A DNA stretch of 13,483 nucleotides, taken from the NCBI GenBank assembly GCA_945878515.1, contig CAMCTL010000093.1:1-13483 (forward strand). The letters are read 5' to 3'. A model generated the notes under the pieces. The model ran no database searches and was not told where the DNA came from. It saw only the letters and a list, made by a program, of their open reading frames with translations. A program made the position numbers and the translations under genes. This DNA comes from Flavobacterium psychrophilum. GTDB lineage: Bacteria > Bacteroidota > Bacteroidia > Flavobacteriales > Flavobacteriaceae. Below are positions 1-6,508 of the stretch, piece after piece; positions within the stretch are counted from its first letter, which is position 1, and every line of letters starts with the position of its first letter.

Positions 1-1287
1 GAATTATTTGATGTGACCTGCCGTTTTACATCTGCCAAAGGCAATGCGAAACTAGTAAGAGCTACAGGAATACTCTGGAAAGAAAAGGGAGAAAATCCAA
101 AATTGCTGGGTTCGTTTCAAGATGTGACGACTTTTATAAAAGACAAAGAAAGAATGCAAGAGGCATTGGCAAAAAATCAAGCTTTATTTGATGCTAGCTC
201 CCAAGTATGTATTATCACTATAGACACTGAAGGAATAATTACTTCGTTTAATAGCGGTGCCGAGTTGCAATTAGGCTATTCAGCTGATGAAATGATTGGA
301 AAAGAAACTTTCGAAAAATTTCATCTTAAAGAAGAAATAGAAACTATAGCCAAACAAAAATTTCCCAATAAAGACATCCGTGAATTGAATCCTCTGGATG
401 TTTTTGTATCGGATGCTAAACTAGGAATCGCAGAAACACGAGAATGGACTTATGTTCGCAAAGATGGAACACAATTTACGGTGTTGCTTTCTATAACAGT
501 AATCAAACAAAATGACATCATTACGAGTTATCTTGGCGTAGCTATTGATATCAGCGGCATAAAAAAAGCCAAAGGCGAAATAAGAAAATTATTAGAAGTA
601 ACTCAAGAACAAAATGAACGATTGCGAAATTTTGCTTACATAGTTTCGCATAATTTAAGATCTCATTCAGGTGGTATTTCTATGCTACTTAATTTTATGG
701 CAGAAGAAAACCCTGATTTATATGCGCTAGAACTCATGCAGCATATCAAAAATGCCTCTGACAATCTTTTTGAAACGATTAAGCATCTTACCGAAGTGGT
801 TCAAATAAATATGCAAACCGAACAGAATACTCCTTCTATACTCTTAAAACCTATAATTGATAATAATATCAGTAGCCTATTAGCCCTTGCCAAAAACGAA
901 GAAGTAAAATTCATCAATGAAATTCAGGCTGATGTAGAAGTAGCAGGAATACCAGCCTATTTGCAAAGTATTGTTATGAATTTTTTGAGCAACGCCATAA
1001 AATATTCGTCCAAAGAAAGAGAAAGTTATGTGAAAATTAGTGTCGAAGTAACCAAGGATTTTGTAATTTTAATCTTCAATGATAACGGGCTTGGCATTGA
1101 TTTGACAAAACACAAAGAAAAATTATTTGGAATGTACAAAACTTTTCACGAACATAAAGATTCGCGAGGATTAGGATTGTTTATAACCAAAAACCAAATA
1201 GAATCTATGGGCGGACACGTAGAAGTTGAAAGCGAAGTGAACGTTGGAACAACTTTTAAAATATTTTTGAAATATGAAAAGAATTAA
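1..1287 (+). CDS. PAS-domain sensor histidine kinase, 5' end missing
   Basis: The frame is open from base 1, so the gene starts before the window; the GTG at 13 is only an internal codon. The first 35 or so codons look like the end (PAC part) of one PAS domain. A complete PAS/PAC unit follows, about codons 60-185, beginning near QALFDASSQVCIITIDTEG. A short linker helix leads to a HisKA-type dimerisation region with H-box SHNLRSHSGG; the phospho-acceptor His is the codon at 649-651. The ATPase domain shows an N-box (NFLSNAIKYSS), a G1 box (DNGLGIDL) and a G2 region (SRGLGLFITKNQIESMGG). No transmembrane segment is visible in the retained part. The H-box has His where many kinases have Pro, a variant I believe is common in flavobacterial kinases. 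It overlaps the next gene by 14 bases, so the two very likely form a phosphorelay pair. The signal sensed is unknown. Confidence 0.93.
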   Translation, partial: ELFDVTCRFTSAKGNAKLVRATGILWKEKGENPKLLGSFQDVTTFIKDKERMQEALAKNQALFDASSQVCIITIDTEGIITSFNSGAELQLGYSADEMIGKETFEKFHLKEEIETIAKQKFPNKDIRELNPLDVFVSDAKLGIAETREWTYVRKDGTQFTVLLSITVIKQNDIITSYLGVAIDISGIKKAKGEIRKLLEVTQEQNERLRNFAYIVSHNLRSHSGGISMLLNFMAEENPDLYALELMQHIKNASDNLFETIKHLTEVVQINMQTEQNTPSILLKPIIDNNISSLLALAKNEEVKFINEIQADVEVAGIPAYLQSIVMNFLSNAIKYSSKERESYVKISVEVTKDFVILIFNDNGLGIDLTKHKEKLFGMYKTFHEHKDSRGLGLFITKNQIESMGGHVEVESEVNVGTTFKIFLKYEKN

Positions 1288-1669
1288 TACTATTTGTATA
1301 GTTGAAGACGATCCGATGCAGGTATTCATTATTACAAAAATGATTGAAATGACTGAAATGGTCGAAAACACAATGGTTTTTAATAATGGCAAAGAAGCTT
1401 ATAATAAGTTAGCAGACATCGTCCTTGCGGGTGAAAAGTTGCCCGAAATAATTCTCCTAGATTTAAATATGCCCATTTGGGATGGTTGGCAGTTTCTAGA
1501 TGAATTTACCAAAATACCCATTAGCAATACCGTAATCATATATATACTAACGAGTTCAAACGACCCTGCTGATTTGAAAAGAGCAGAAGCCTATAATTTG
1601 TCTAAAAATTATTTAGTAAAACCCATACCTGTAGAACAGTTGAAGGCTGTATTAGCTGAAATTGAGTAG
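1274..1669 (+). CDS. Single-domain response regulator (CheY-like receiver)
   Basis: The 131-residue protein is one receiver domain with no output domain. The acidic pair is Glu11/Asp12/Asp13 (CIVEDDP). The phospho-acceptor is Asp63 in IILLDLNMP, the switch residue is Thr93 in ILTSS, and the conserved Lys is Lys116 in YLVKPIP. The ATG at 1274 lies inside the 3' end of the kinase gene, which indicates translational coupling. Without a DNA-binding or enzymatic domain it probably passes phosphate to another protein or acts by protein contact, as in the many Bacteroidota PAS-kinase/receiver pairs. Nothing ties it to the uronate genes downstream: a LacI-family gene on the opposite strand lies between. 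Confidence 0.94.
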   Translation: MKRINTICIVEDDPMQVFIITKMIEMTEMVENTMVFNNGKEAYNKLADIVLAGEKLPEIILLDLNMPIWDGWQFLDEFTKIPISNTVIIYILTSSNDPADLKRAEAYNLSKNYLVKPIPVEQLKAVLAEIE

Positions 1670-1922
1670 CAAAAGAATTCATGAAGTATTTGGCAAATAG
1701 CCTTAGATAGCAACTATTTAATCTTGGAAAGTTCATTCTTAATCTTTAGATTAGTTTTGCTTTTGGGTAACAAAAGAAAAGCGGCAAGTTTATACAATTT
1801 TCAACACCTTGCGATGTTAAGTTTATTTGTTTTTAGTTTTTTCATCAAAAAAGTAGCTAGAAAGATGTAAACTAGATTCCAAAATATAAGTGGTAATTGA
1901 GTATAAAGAAAAGGTTACTTTT

Positions 1923-2945
1923 TTACGACATATTTTCTTTTACAATAATTTCCAGTGGCATATAATGCAAGTATTCAACAGGTTCCTTTAGCACACACTT
2001 TTTGTATAAATGATTAATTCCCATATAGCCTTGTTCTTCTGGTTTTTGATGAATTAAAAAGTCGATAACACCGTTATTTAGGTATTCTAGGTTTTGTTTT
2101 AACAACTCATAACCTATAACCCGAATGCCTTGTAAATTATTTTCTTTAATGAATTTAGCAACGATATAAACTCTCGAATTAGGTATAAATACACAGTCTA
2201 TTCCGCTAAACATAGTTATATTTAATTGGTTTTCAATGTCGTATTTTATGCTGATTTCAGACAAATTAAATTTAGGAAGTCCTTGCGTTTCTTTAAAAAA
2301 GGCATAAAATCCCTTTATTCTTTGCAAAAAAACATTCGTTCTAGAAGTACTTTCTACCTTTTGATTTATTATTAAAATCAACACATTGCTTTCGTTTTTG
2401 ATGCCATAACTAATTAGTTTTCCACCTAGAAATCCACTTTGATAGGAATCTTGACCTATATAGGCAATATCTTCAATTTCTGGAAGGTTAGAATCAATCA
2501 TTACAATTGGAGCATCTTTTTTCTTGCATTCAGTTAAAAATGAAACAGATTCCTCATAAAATATAGGCGCAAATAATAATCCGTCATAGTCAAGTTTTAA
2601 AACTTTAACGGCTGTTTTTTTAAACGATGTGATGTTGTAATCAAAAAAGAAATATTCAATTGTAACTCCAAAATTGGCCAATTCTTCAGCTGCTTTTGAT
2701 ACTCCAATAATAGGGGCTTGCCAATATTCTATATTTTCATTCTTTGGAAGAAAAACGGCAAATTTAAATTTCTTGTTGAAAGCTAAATTACTAGCAAAAA
2801 TATTTTTTTTATAACCATATTCTTTAATTATAGAATTCACTTTGGCTATATTCTCTTCAGTTACTTGACCGCGATTATGTATTATTCTATCGACAGTTCC
2901 AACTGATACATTGGCAATTTCGGCTATTTTTTTTATTGTTATGAT
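1923..2945 (-). CDS. LacI-family transcriptional regulator, probable local regulator of the uronate cluster
   Basis: The C-terminal part is a periplasmic-binding-protein-like sensor domain (from FKFAVFLPKNENIEYWQ through AYIGQDSYQSGFLGG to VIGYELLKQN). The N-terminus is a full LacI helix-turn-helix, ITIKKIAEIANVSVGTVDRI followed by IHNRGQVTEENIAKV. The only standard in-frame start is the GTG at 2840, which would remove the whole DNA-binding domain. Upstream in frame the codons run back to a TAA at 2958-2960 with no ATG, GTG or TTG. I therefore place the start at the ATC (2943-2945) or the neighbouring ATA (2940-2942), where family alignment expects the initiator. Either way the start is non-standard, or the gene carries a start mutation. 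It is divergent from kdgK, with 143 bases between the proposed starts, the typical layout of a local repressor. The ligand is probably a uronate intermediate such as KDG (inference). Confidence 0.86.
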   Translation of the reverse strand: MITIKKIAEIANVSVGTVDRIIHNRGQVTEENIAKVNSIIKEYGYKKNIFASNLAFNKKFKFAVFLPKNENIEYWQAPIIGVSKAAEELANFGVTIEYFFFDYNITSFKKTAVKVLKLDYDGLLFAPIFYEESVSFLTECKKKDAPIVMIDSNLPEIEDIAYIGQDSYQSGFLGGKLISYGIKNESNVLILIINQKVESTSRTNVFLQRIKGFYAFFKETQGLPKFNLSEISIKYDIENQLNITMFSGIDCVFIPNSRVYIVAKFIKENNLQGIRVIGYELLKQNLEYLNNGVIDFLIHQKPEEQGYMGINHLYKKCVLKEPVEYLHYMPLEIIVKENMS

Positions 2946-2949
2946 ATCA
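2942..2949. promoter_or_regulatory. 8-bp palindrome over the proposed lacI start
   Basis: TGATATCA is a perfect 8-base palindrome that overlaps the proposed non-standard start of the LacI-family gene. LacI-family proteins bind palindromes as dimers, so an autoregulatory site is possible. The motif is short and AT-rich, so chance is a fair explanation. Confidence 0.2.
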
Positions 2950-3045
2950 GTATGTTTTTATGAGAATGTAAATTTATATTTTTTTTGATAGCTGACAATA
3001 TTTTTTTTATTTTATAAATGAATCTCATTAAGTTAATATTTTTTA

Positions 3046-3053
3046 TATATTTG
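3046..3053 (+). promoter_or_regulatory. Bacteroidota -7 element (TAnnTTTG) for kdgK
   Basis: TATATTTG matches the Bacteroidota primary-sigma -7 consensus TAnnTTTG exactly. It lies 36 bases before the kdgK ATG at 3089. A TTG-type -33 box is not obvious at the expected spacing. If used, transcription would begin near 3058-3062, which rules out the TTG at 3056 as the kdgK start and supports the ATG at 3089. Confidence 0.55.
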
Positions 3054-3066
3054 CATTGTACGTGTG

Positions 3067-3074
3067 CGTGCACG
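3067..3074. promoter_or_regulatory. Candidate operator palindrome in the kdgK leader
   Basis: CGTGCACG is a perfect 8-base palindrome just downstream of the predicted kdgK transcription start, in a locally GC-rich patch (3060-3074) within very AT-rich DNA. Its position fits a repressor site for the divergent LacI-family protein. I saw no second copy upstream of yhcH or kduI, so regulon evidence is lacking. Confidence 0.3.
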
Positions 3075-3088
3075 AAATTATAAAAAGT

Positions 3089-4096
3089 ATGTCAAAACGA
3101 ATTGTAACATTTGGAGAAATATTGCTGAGGCTTTCTCCGCCTGGTCATTTAAGGATTGCGCAAGCAACATCATTTGATGTGTATTATGGTTGTGCCGAAG
3201 CTAACGTTGGTGCTTCATTGGCTAAATTTGGGCTTCCAGTCCAGTTTATTACAGCGGTGCCGCCCAATGAATTGGGAGAATCGTCTTTGAATATGTTGCG
3301 TTCTTTTGGTGTAAATCCAATCGCCTCGGTTCAAGGCAAGAGACTCGGGATTTATTATTTCGAACAAGGCGCATCTGAAAGACCTGGAAAAGTAGTTTAC
3401 GATAGAGAAGATTCTTCTTTTTCGACCTTGAAAAAAGGAATGATAGATTGGGAAACCATTTTCAATGATGCGGACTGGTTTCATTGGTCAGGAATTACTC
3501 CGTCGCTCTCTCTTGATTTGGCCGAATTGTGCGAAGAAGCACTATTGGTAGCCTCAAGTAAGGGATTGATCATTTCTGCCGATTTAAATTACCGACCAAC
3601 CCTTTGGAAATATGGAAAAATGGCCAACGAAGTAATGCCGAATTTGGTGAAACATTGCGACTTGTTGTTGGGTGGTATTGGCGAATCTGAAATAGTGTTG
3701 GGGGTTAAATCAGAACAAACCGATGCAGAAAATATCGTTTTTGCCAATTGGATGAAAGCATTTCCTAAATTGAAGACCGTCGTATCTACTCATAGAATGA
3801 ATGCTAATGCTTCATCTAATGATATAAGTGCTTCTCTATGGAACGGAAAGGAATTGTTGCATTCGAGAGAATATAATGTATCGCACATTGTAGACAGAAT
3901 AGGAGCAGGGGATGCCTTTATGGCTGGAATAATTTACGGATTGATCACTTGGCCCGAAGATCAGCAAAATGCTCTTGAATTCGCTATAGCAGCGACTTGT
4001 TTAAAACACTCCATTTCAGGCGACATTAATTTAGCTACCGTAAATGAAATACAAGCATTAATGGCCGGGTCAGGTGGTGGTAGAGTTTCAAGATAA
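3089..4096 (+). CDS. kdgK: 2-keto-3-deoxygluconate kinase (PfkB family)
   Basis: It phosphorylates KDG with ATP to give KDPG, the point where the glucuronate and unsaturated-uronate branches join. The 335-residue protein begins MSKRIVTFGEILLRLSPPG. The N-terminal PfkB substrate motif is GCAEANVGASLAKFG at residues 34-48. The C-terminal PfkB signature is DRIGAGDAFMAGIIYGL, with the catalytic base Asp275 in GAGD. The middle holds WFHWSGITPSLS and ADLNYRPTLWKYG, typical of KDG kinases. The ATG at 3089 was chosen over the TTG at 3056, which would lie at the transcription start and add 11 poorly coding residues. Cys35 replaces the usual second Gly of the GG motif. A terminator follows at once, so kdgK may be a separate transcript from the genes that come after the pseudogene. 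Another sugar-acid substrate is possible, but the neighbouring pathway genes favour KDG. Confidence 0.9.
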   Translation: MSKRIVTFGEILLRLSPPGHLRIAQATSFDVYYGCAEANVGASLAKFGLPVQFITAVPPNELGESSLNMLRSFGVNPIASVQGKRLGIYYFEQGASERPGKVVYDREDSSFSTLKKGMIDWETIFNDADWFHWSGITPSLSLDLAELCEEALLVASSKGLIISADLNYRPTLWKYGKMANEVMPNLVKHCDLLLGGIGESEIVLGVKSEQTDAENIVFANWMKAFPKLKTVVSTHRMNANASSNDISASLWNGKELLHSREYNVSHIVDRIGAGDAFMAGIIYGLITWPEDQQNALEFAIAATCLKHSISGDINLATVNEIQALMAGSGGGRVSR

Positions 4097-4104
4097 CAAA
4101 TAAT

Positions 4105-4141
4105 AAATAGCGAGATTAAGATTTTTAAATCGCTATTTTTT
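4105..4141 (+). terminator. Rho-independent terminator after kdgK
   Basis: A 9-bp perfect inverted repeat, AAATAGCGA at 4105-4113 and TCGCTATTT at 4130-4138, has a 16-base loop and runs into a T tract at 4136-4141. It starts 8 bases after the kdgK stop. The stem is AT-rich and the loop long, so termination may be partial. Confidence 0.7.
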
Positions 4142-4195
4142 CAAGTATGCCAATAATTGGACGAAAATAAAGATTTATAAAAAAAGTAGGAATGA

Positions 4196-4429
4196 GTTGT
4201 AGCATTTGCTAAGGTAGTGCCAATGTTAGTATTGCAGGGATTTATAAGATTTTCACAAACATACAATTGATTGTCTTTTAGAGTGGTGGAGAATCAAATA
4301 TAGCTGTTTCATTAGTAAATTATGGAAATCCGGCTTAAAATTCACTATCAAAGAGATGCTTTTTTAGTAACCTAAGATCGAGATTCTAAACATATTGGAG
4401 ATGAAGTTTCTTGTTTAGTTGCAAGATAA
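4196..4429 (+). pseudogene. kdgK: Decayed second kdgK (N-terminal fragment)
   Basis: Three short translated stretches line up in order with the first 75 or so residues of Bacteroidota KDG kinases. At 4196-4261, VVAFAKVV then MLVLQGFIRFSQT corresponds to RIVTFGEI, LLRLSPPGHLRIAQA of the intact kdgK, and is even closer to the form RFSQANSFDV that I recall from other Bacteroidota kinases. At 4285-4335, in another frame, GGESNIAVSLVNYGNPA corresponds to GCAEANVGASLAKFGLP. At 4367-4426, in a third segment, VT, a stop, then DRDSKHIGDEVSCLVAR corresponds to FITAVPPNELGESSLNMLR. TGA at 4268, TAA at 4336 and 4373, and at least two frameshifts break it. The remaining two thirds of the gene are missing; the yhcH gene starts 10 bases later. 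The remnant carries the GGESN form of the substrate motif, unlike the GCAEAN of the intact gene, so it looks like the remains of a different kinase rather than a recent tandem copy. Confidence 0.75.
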
Positions 4430-4439
4430 TTAAATAATT

Positions 4440-4889
4440 ATGATTATAGATACATTAGCCAACGCGTCAAAATATTTTAGTTTGCATCCTGCATTTGCAC
4501 AAGCATTTGATTACATCAATCAAAATGTTGTACCAACTCTTGTCGATGGAATTTATGAAACTCCAGAAGGTTTAATGGTGATTGTGAACAAGGGTATGGG
4601 AAAGACTGCCGAAGCAAGTCTGACCAAATTTGAGTGTCACGATAAAAATATCGACATACAATTTTGCGTAAAAGGATTAGAGACCTTCGGATGGAAACCA
4701 AGAGAAAAATGCGTAACACCTAATGGAAAGTATAATCAAGATAAAGACGTACGTTTTTTTAGCGATGCACCAGATCTATTTTTTCAACTAACAGATGGAC
4801 AATTTGCCATTTTCTTTCCAGAAGATGTTCATGCGCCAATGATTGGAGAAGGCGAAATAAAAAAAGTAATAATTAAAGTTAAAATATAG
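4440..4889 (+). CDS. YhcH/YjgK/YiaL family (DUF386) cupin protein, possible sugar-acid anomerase
   Basis: The 149-residue length and the motifs are typical of the family. Putative metal ligands are in FECHDKNIDIQF (Glu65, His67, with Asp72 and Gln74 nearby), and His131 in FFPEDVHAP. E. coli YhcH (NanQ) has been linked to opening or anomer exchange of sialic acids, and relatives occur in many uronate and sugar-acid loci. From its place just before the KDPG aldolase gene I infer a helper role in ring opening or anomer conversion of a keto-acid intermediate such as KDG, or of glucuronate or fructuronate. It is cytoplasmic, with no signal peptide. The kdgA start follows 3 bases after the stop, so the two are co-transcribed and probably co-translated. 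The family call is firm; the reaction is not. Confidence 0.88.
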   Translation: MIIDTLANASKYFSLHPAFAQAFDYINQNVVPTLVDGIYETPEGLMVIVNKGMGKTAEASLTKFECHDKNIDIQFCVKGLETFGWKPREKCVTPNGKYNQDKDVRFFSDAPDLFFQLTDGQFAIFFPEDVHAPMIGEGEIKKVIIKVKI

Positions 4890-4892
4890 ATA

Positions 4893-5558
4893 ATGAGCAA
4901 GATTCAAAATGTAATTGACGCTATCGTACAACAAGGAATGCTTCCCTTGTACTTTCATGCAGATGAAAATGTAACAATTGATGTATTAAGAGCGATTTAC
5001 AGAGCTGGAATTAAAGCCGTTGAGTACACAAGCCGTGGTGATTCAGCCTTGAGCAACTTTACCAAAATGGTGGAAGTAAGAAATGACGAAATGCCAGATT
5101 TATTATTGGGTATCGGAACCATCAAAAACTTGCAGCAGGCTAAAGAGTATTATAAAGTAGGAGCCGATTTTTTTATCAGCCCCGGTTTTGTATCGGTAGT
5201 GGCAGATTTTTTAAAAACCGAAGGAATGTTATACAGTCCAGGCTGCATGACTCCAACAGAAATTATAGCAGCAGAAAATGCAGGAGTAAAATTCATCAAA
5301 TTATTTCCTGGCAACATGCTAGGGCCAGATTTCTTGAGCGGTATTAAAGATATTTTTCCAAATTTATTATTTATGCCAACAGGTGGTGTGGATACCACCA
5401 AAGAAAATATAGGAGGTTGGTTTAAAGCCGGCGTTTCGGCAGTAGGAATGGGAAGCAAATTAATTAGCAAACAATTGATGGCGGACAAAGATTACGCAAC
5501 AATTGAATCAGAAACCAAAGCCGTTTTGAGTTTGATAAATTACATAAAAAATAAATAG
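4893..5558 (+). CDS. kdgA: KDPG aldolase (2-keto-3-deoxy-6-phosphogluconate aldolase)
   Basis: This class I aldolase splits KDPG into pyruvate and glyceraldehyde 3-phosphate, the last step of the pathway encoded here. The 221-residue TIM barrel shows the Schiff-base Lys136 in FIKLFPGN, the catalytic Glu44 in AVEYTSRGD, and the GIGTI strand with the substrate-contacting Thr. A phosphate-binding region is seen in LLFMPTGGVD and GVSAVGMGSKL. The length is close to E. coli Eda (213). It begins 3 bases after the yhcH-family gene. A 92-base structured gap separates it from uxuB. It could also act on 4-hydroxy-2-oxoglutarate, as Eda does, but the context makes KDPG the main substrate. Confidence 0.93.
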   Translation: MSKIQNVIDAIVQQGMLPLYFHADENVTIDVLRAIYRAGIKAVEYTSRGDSALSNFTKMVEVRNDEMPDLLLGIGTIKNLQQAKEYYKVGADFFISPGFVSVVADFLKTEGMLYSPGCMTPTEIIAAENAGVKFIKLFPGNMLGPDFLSGIKDIFPNLLFMPTGGVDTTKENIGGWFKAGVSAVGMGSKLISKQLMADKDYATIESETKAVLSLINYIKNK

Positions 5559-5621
5559 ATGGTACGCCCATGACGGAATTTATTCCGACACACGGGAACA
5601 TAAAAGTATAGGAGTTCCATC
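5558..5621 (+). other. Structured intercistronic segment between kdgA and uxuB
   Basis: Several inverted repeats lie in 64 bases: CGGAAT/ATTCCG at 5574-5579 and 5582-5587 (tight hairpin), GGAAC/GTTCC at 5595-5599 and 5614-5618, and an alternative outer pairing GATGG/CCATC at 5558-5562 and 5617-5621 that competes with the second hairpin. No T tract follows, so it is not a simple terminator. It could set mRNA processing or stability between the genes. No known riboswitch class was recognised. Confidence 0.4.
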
Positions 5622-5650
5622 TTCCATTAATAAACAAATAAAATATACAG

Positions 5651-6475
5651 ATGAAAACAGTAGTTATTACAGGTGCAGGCGGAGTTTTGTGTGGTACATT
5701 GGCAAAAGCATTGGCTAAACAAGGCTACCAAATAGCAGTTTTGGACTTAAAAAAAGAAGCAGCAGATCAAATGGCTAACGAAATAAATATAGCCGGAGGA
5801 AAAGCAATTGGCGTTGCCGCAAATGTATTAGAAAAAGAATCATTGGAAGCTGCCAAAAGAGAAGTCAACGAAAAGTTGGGAAGTTGCGATATTTTGATAA
5901 ACGGCGCCGGAGGAAACCATCCGTTGGGCACCACATCAAATCCATTTCTATTGGAGGAGGACTTACAGAATACAACCGAAGGTTTCAAAACTTTTTTTGA
6001 TTTGGATGCCGAAGGAATTAAGTTCGTTTTCAATTTAAACTTTATTGGAACTTTATTGCCAACGCAGGTTTTTTCTAAAGATATGATTGGCGAAAAAGGT
6101 TGCAGTATTTTGAACATTTCTTCAATGAATGCATTTACCCCTTTGACAAAAATACCAGCATACAGTGGCGCAAAAGCTGCGGTATCAAACTTTACACAAT
6201 GGTTGGCAGTCCATTTTTCAAAAGTAGGGATTCGGGTGAATGCCTTGGCTCCAGGATTTTTCTTAACAGATCAAAATCGTACTTTATTGACAACTGAAAA
6301 TGGTGAGTTAACACCTAGAGGGAATACCATCATTGGGCAAACCCCTATGGGAAGATTCGGCGAACCTGAAGATTTAATTAGCACTACGCTTTATTTATGT
6401 GATGACGCATCATCATTTGTGACGGGTGTGGTTATTCCTATCGATGGTGGTTTTAGTGCGTTTAGCGGAGTTTAA
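5651..6475 (+). CDS. uxuB: SDR-family D-mannonate oxidoreductase (fructuronate reductase)
   Basis: It reduces D-fructuronate to D-mannonate with NAD(P)H. The 274-residue short-chain dehydrogenase has the cofactor loop TGAGGVLCG near residue 7 and the NGAGG strand motif. The catalytic set is Ser158 (NISSMNAF), Tyr171 and Lys175 (YSGAKAA), and the C-terminal part ends in PIDGG. Residues NHPLGTT plus an insertion near residues 95-120 distinguish this group from classical 250-residue SDRs. It is unrelated in fold to the E. coli long-chain UxuB and is the usual Bacteroidota replacement; the call rests on its place directly before uxuA. The downstream spacing is 33 bases. Confidence 0.87.
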   Translation: MKTVVITGAGGVLCGTLAKALAKQGYQIAVLDLKKEAADQMANEINIAGGKAIGVAANVLEKESLEAAKREVNEKLGSCDILINGAGGNHPLGTTSNPFLLEEDLQNTTEGFKTFFDLDAEGIKFVFNLNFIGTLLPTQVFSKDMIGEKGCSILNISSMNAFTPLTKIPAYSGAKAAVSNFTQWLAVHFSKVGIRVNALAPGFFLTDQNRTLLTTENGELTPRGNTIIGQTPMGRFGEPEDLISTTLYLCDDASSFVTGVVIPIDGGFSAFSGV

Positions 6476-6508
6476 AAAAATAGTATTTAATAGCATAAAT
6501 ATAAAGTT

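Noticed and set aside
1751..1785. Inverted repeat CTTTTG/CAAAAG after the response regulator gene
   Set aside because: No T tract follows on either strand, so it was not called a terminator.
2840..2840. GTG at 2840 (minus strand) as start of the LacI-family gene
   Set aside because: It would remove the whole helix-turn-helix, which is intact in the same frame just upstream.
3056..3088. TTG at 3056 as start of kdgK
   Set aside because: It sits at or before the predicted transcription start, and the added residues (MYVCVHEIIKS) do not resemble the family; MSKRIVTFGEI starts at 3089.
6100..6297. 65-codon plus-strand frame inside uxuB
   Set aside because: It lies wholly within a well-supported SDR gene in another frame.
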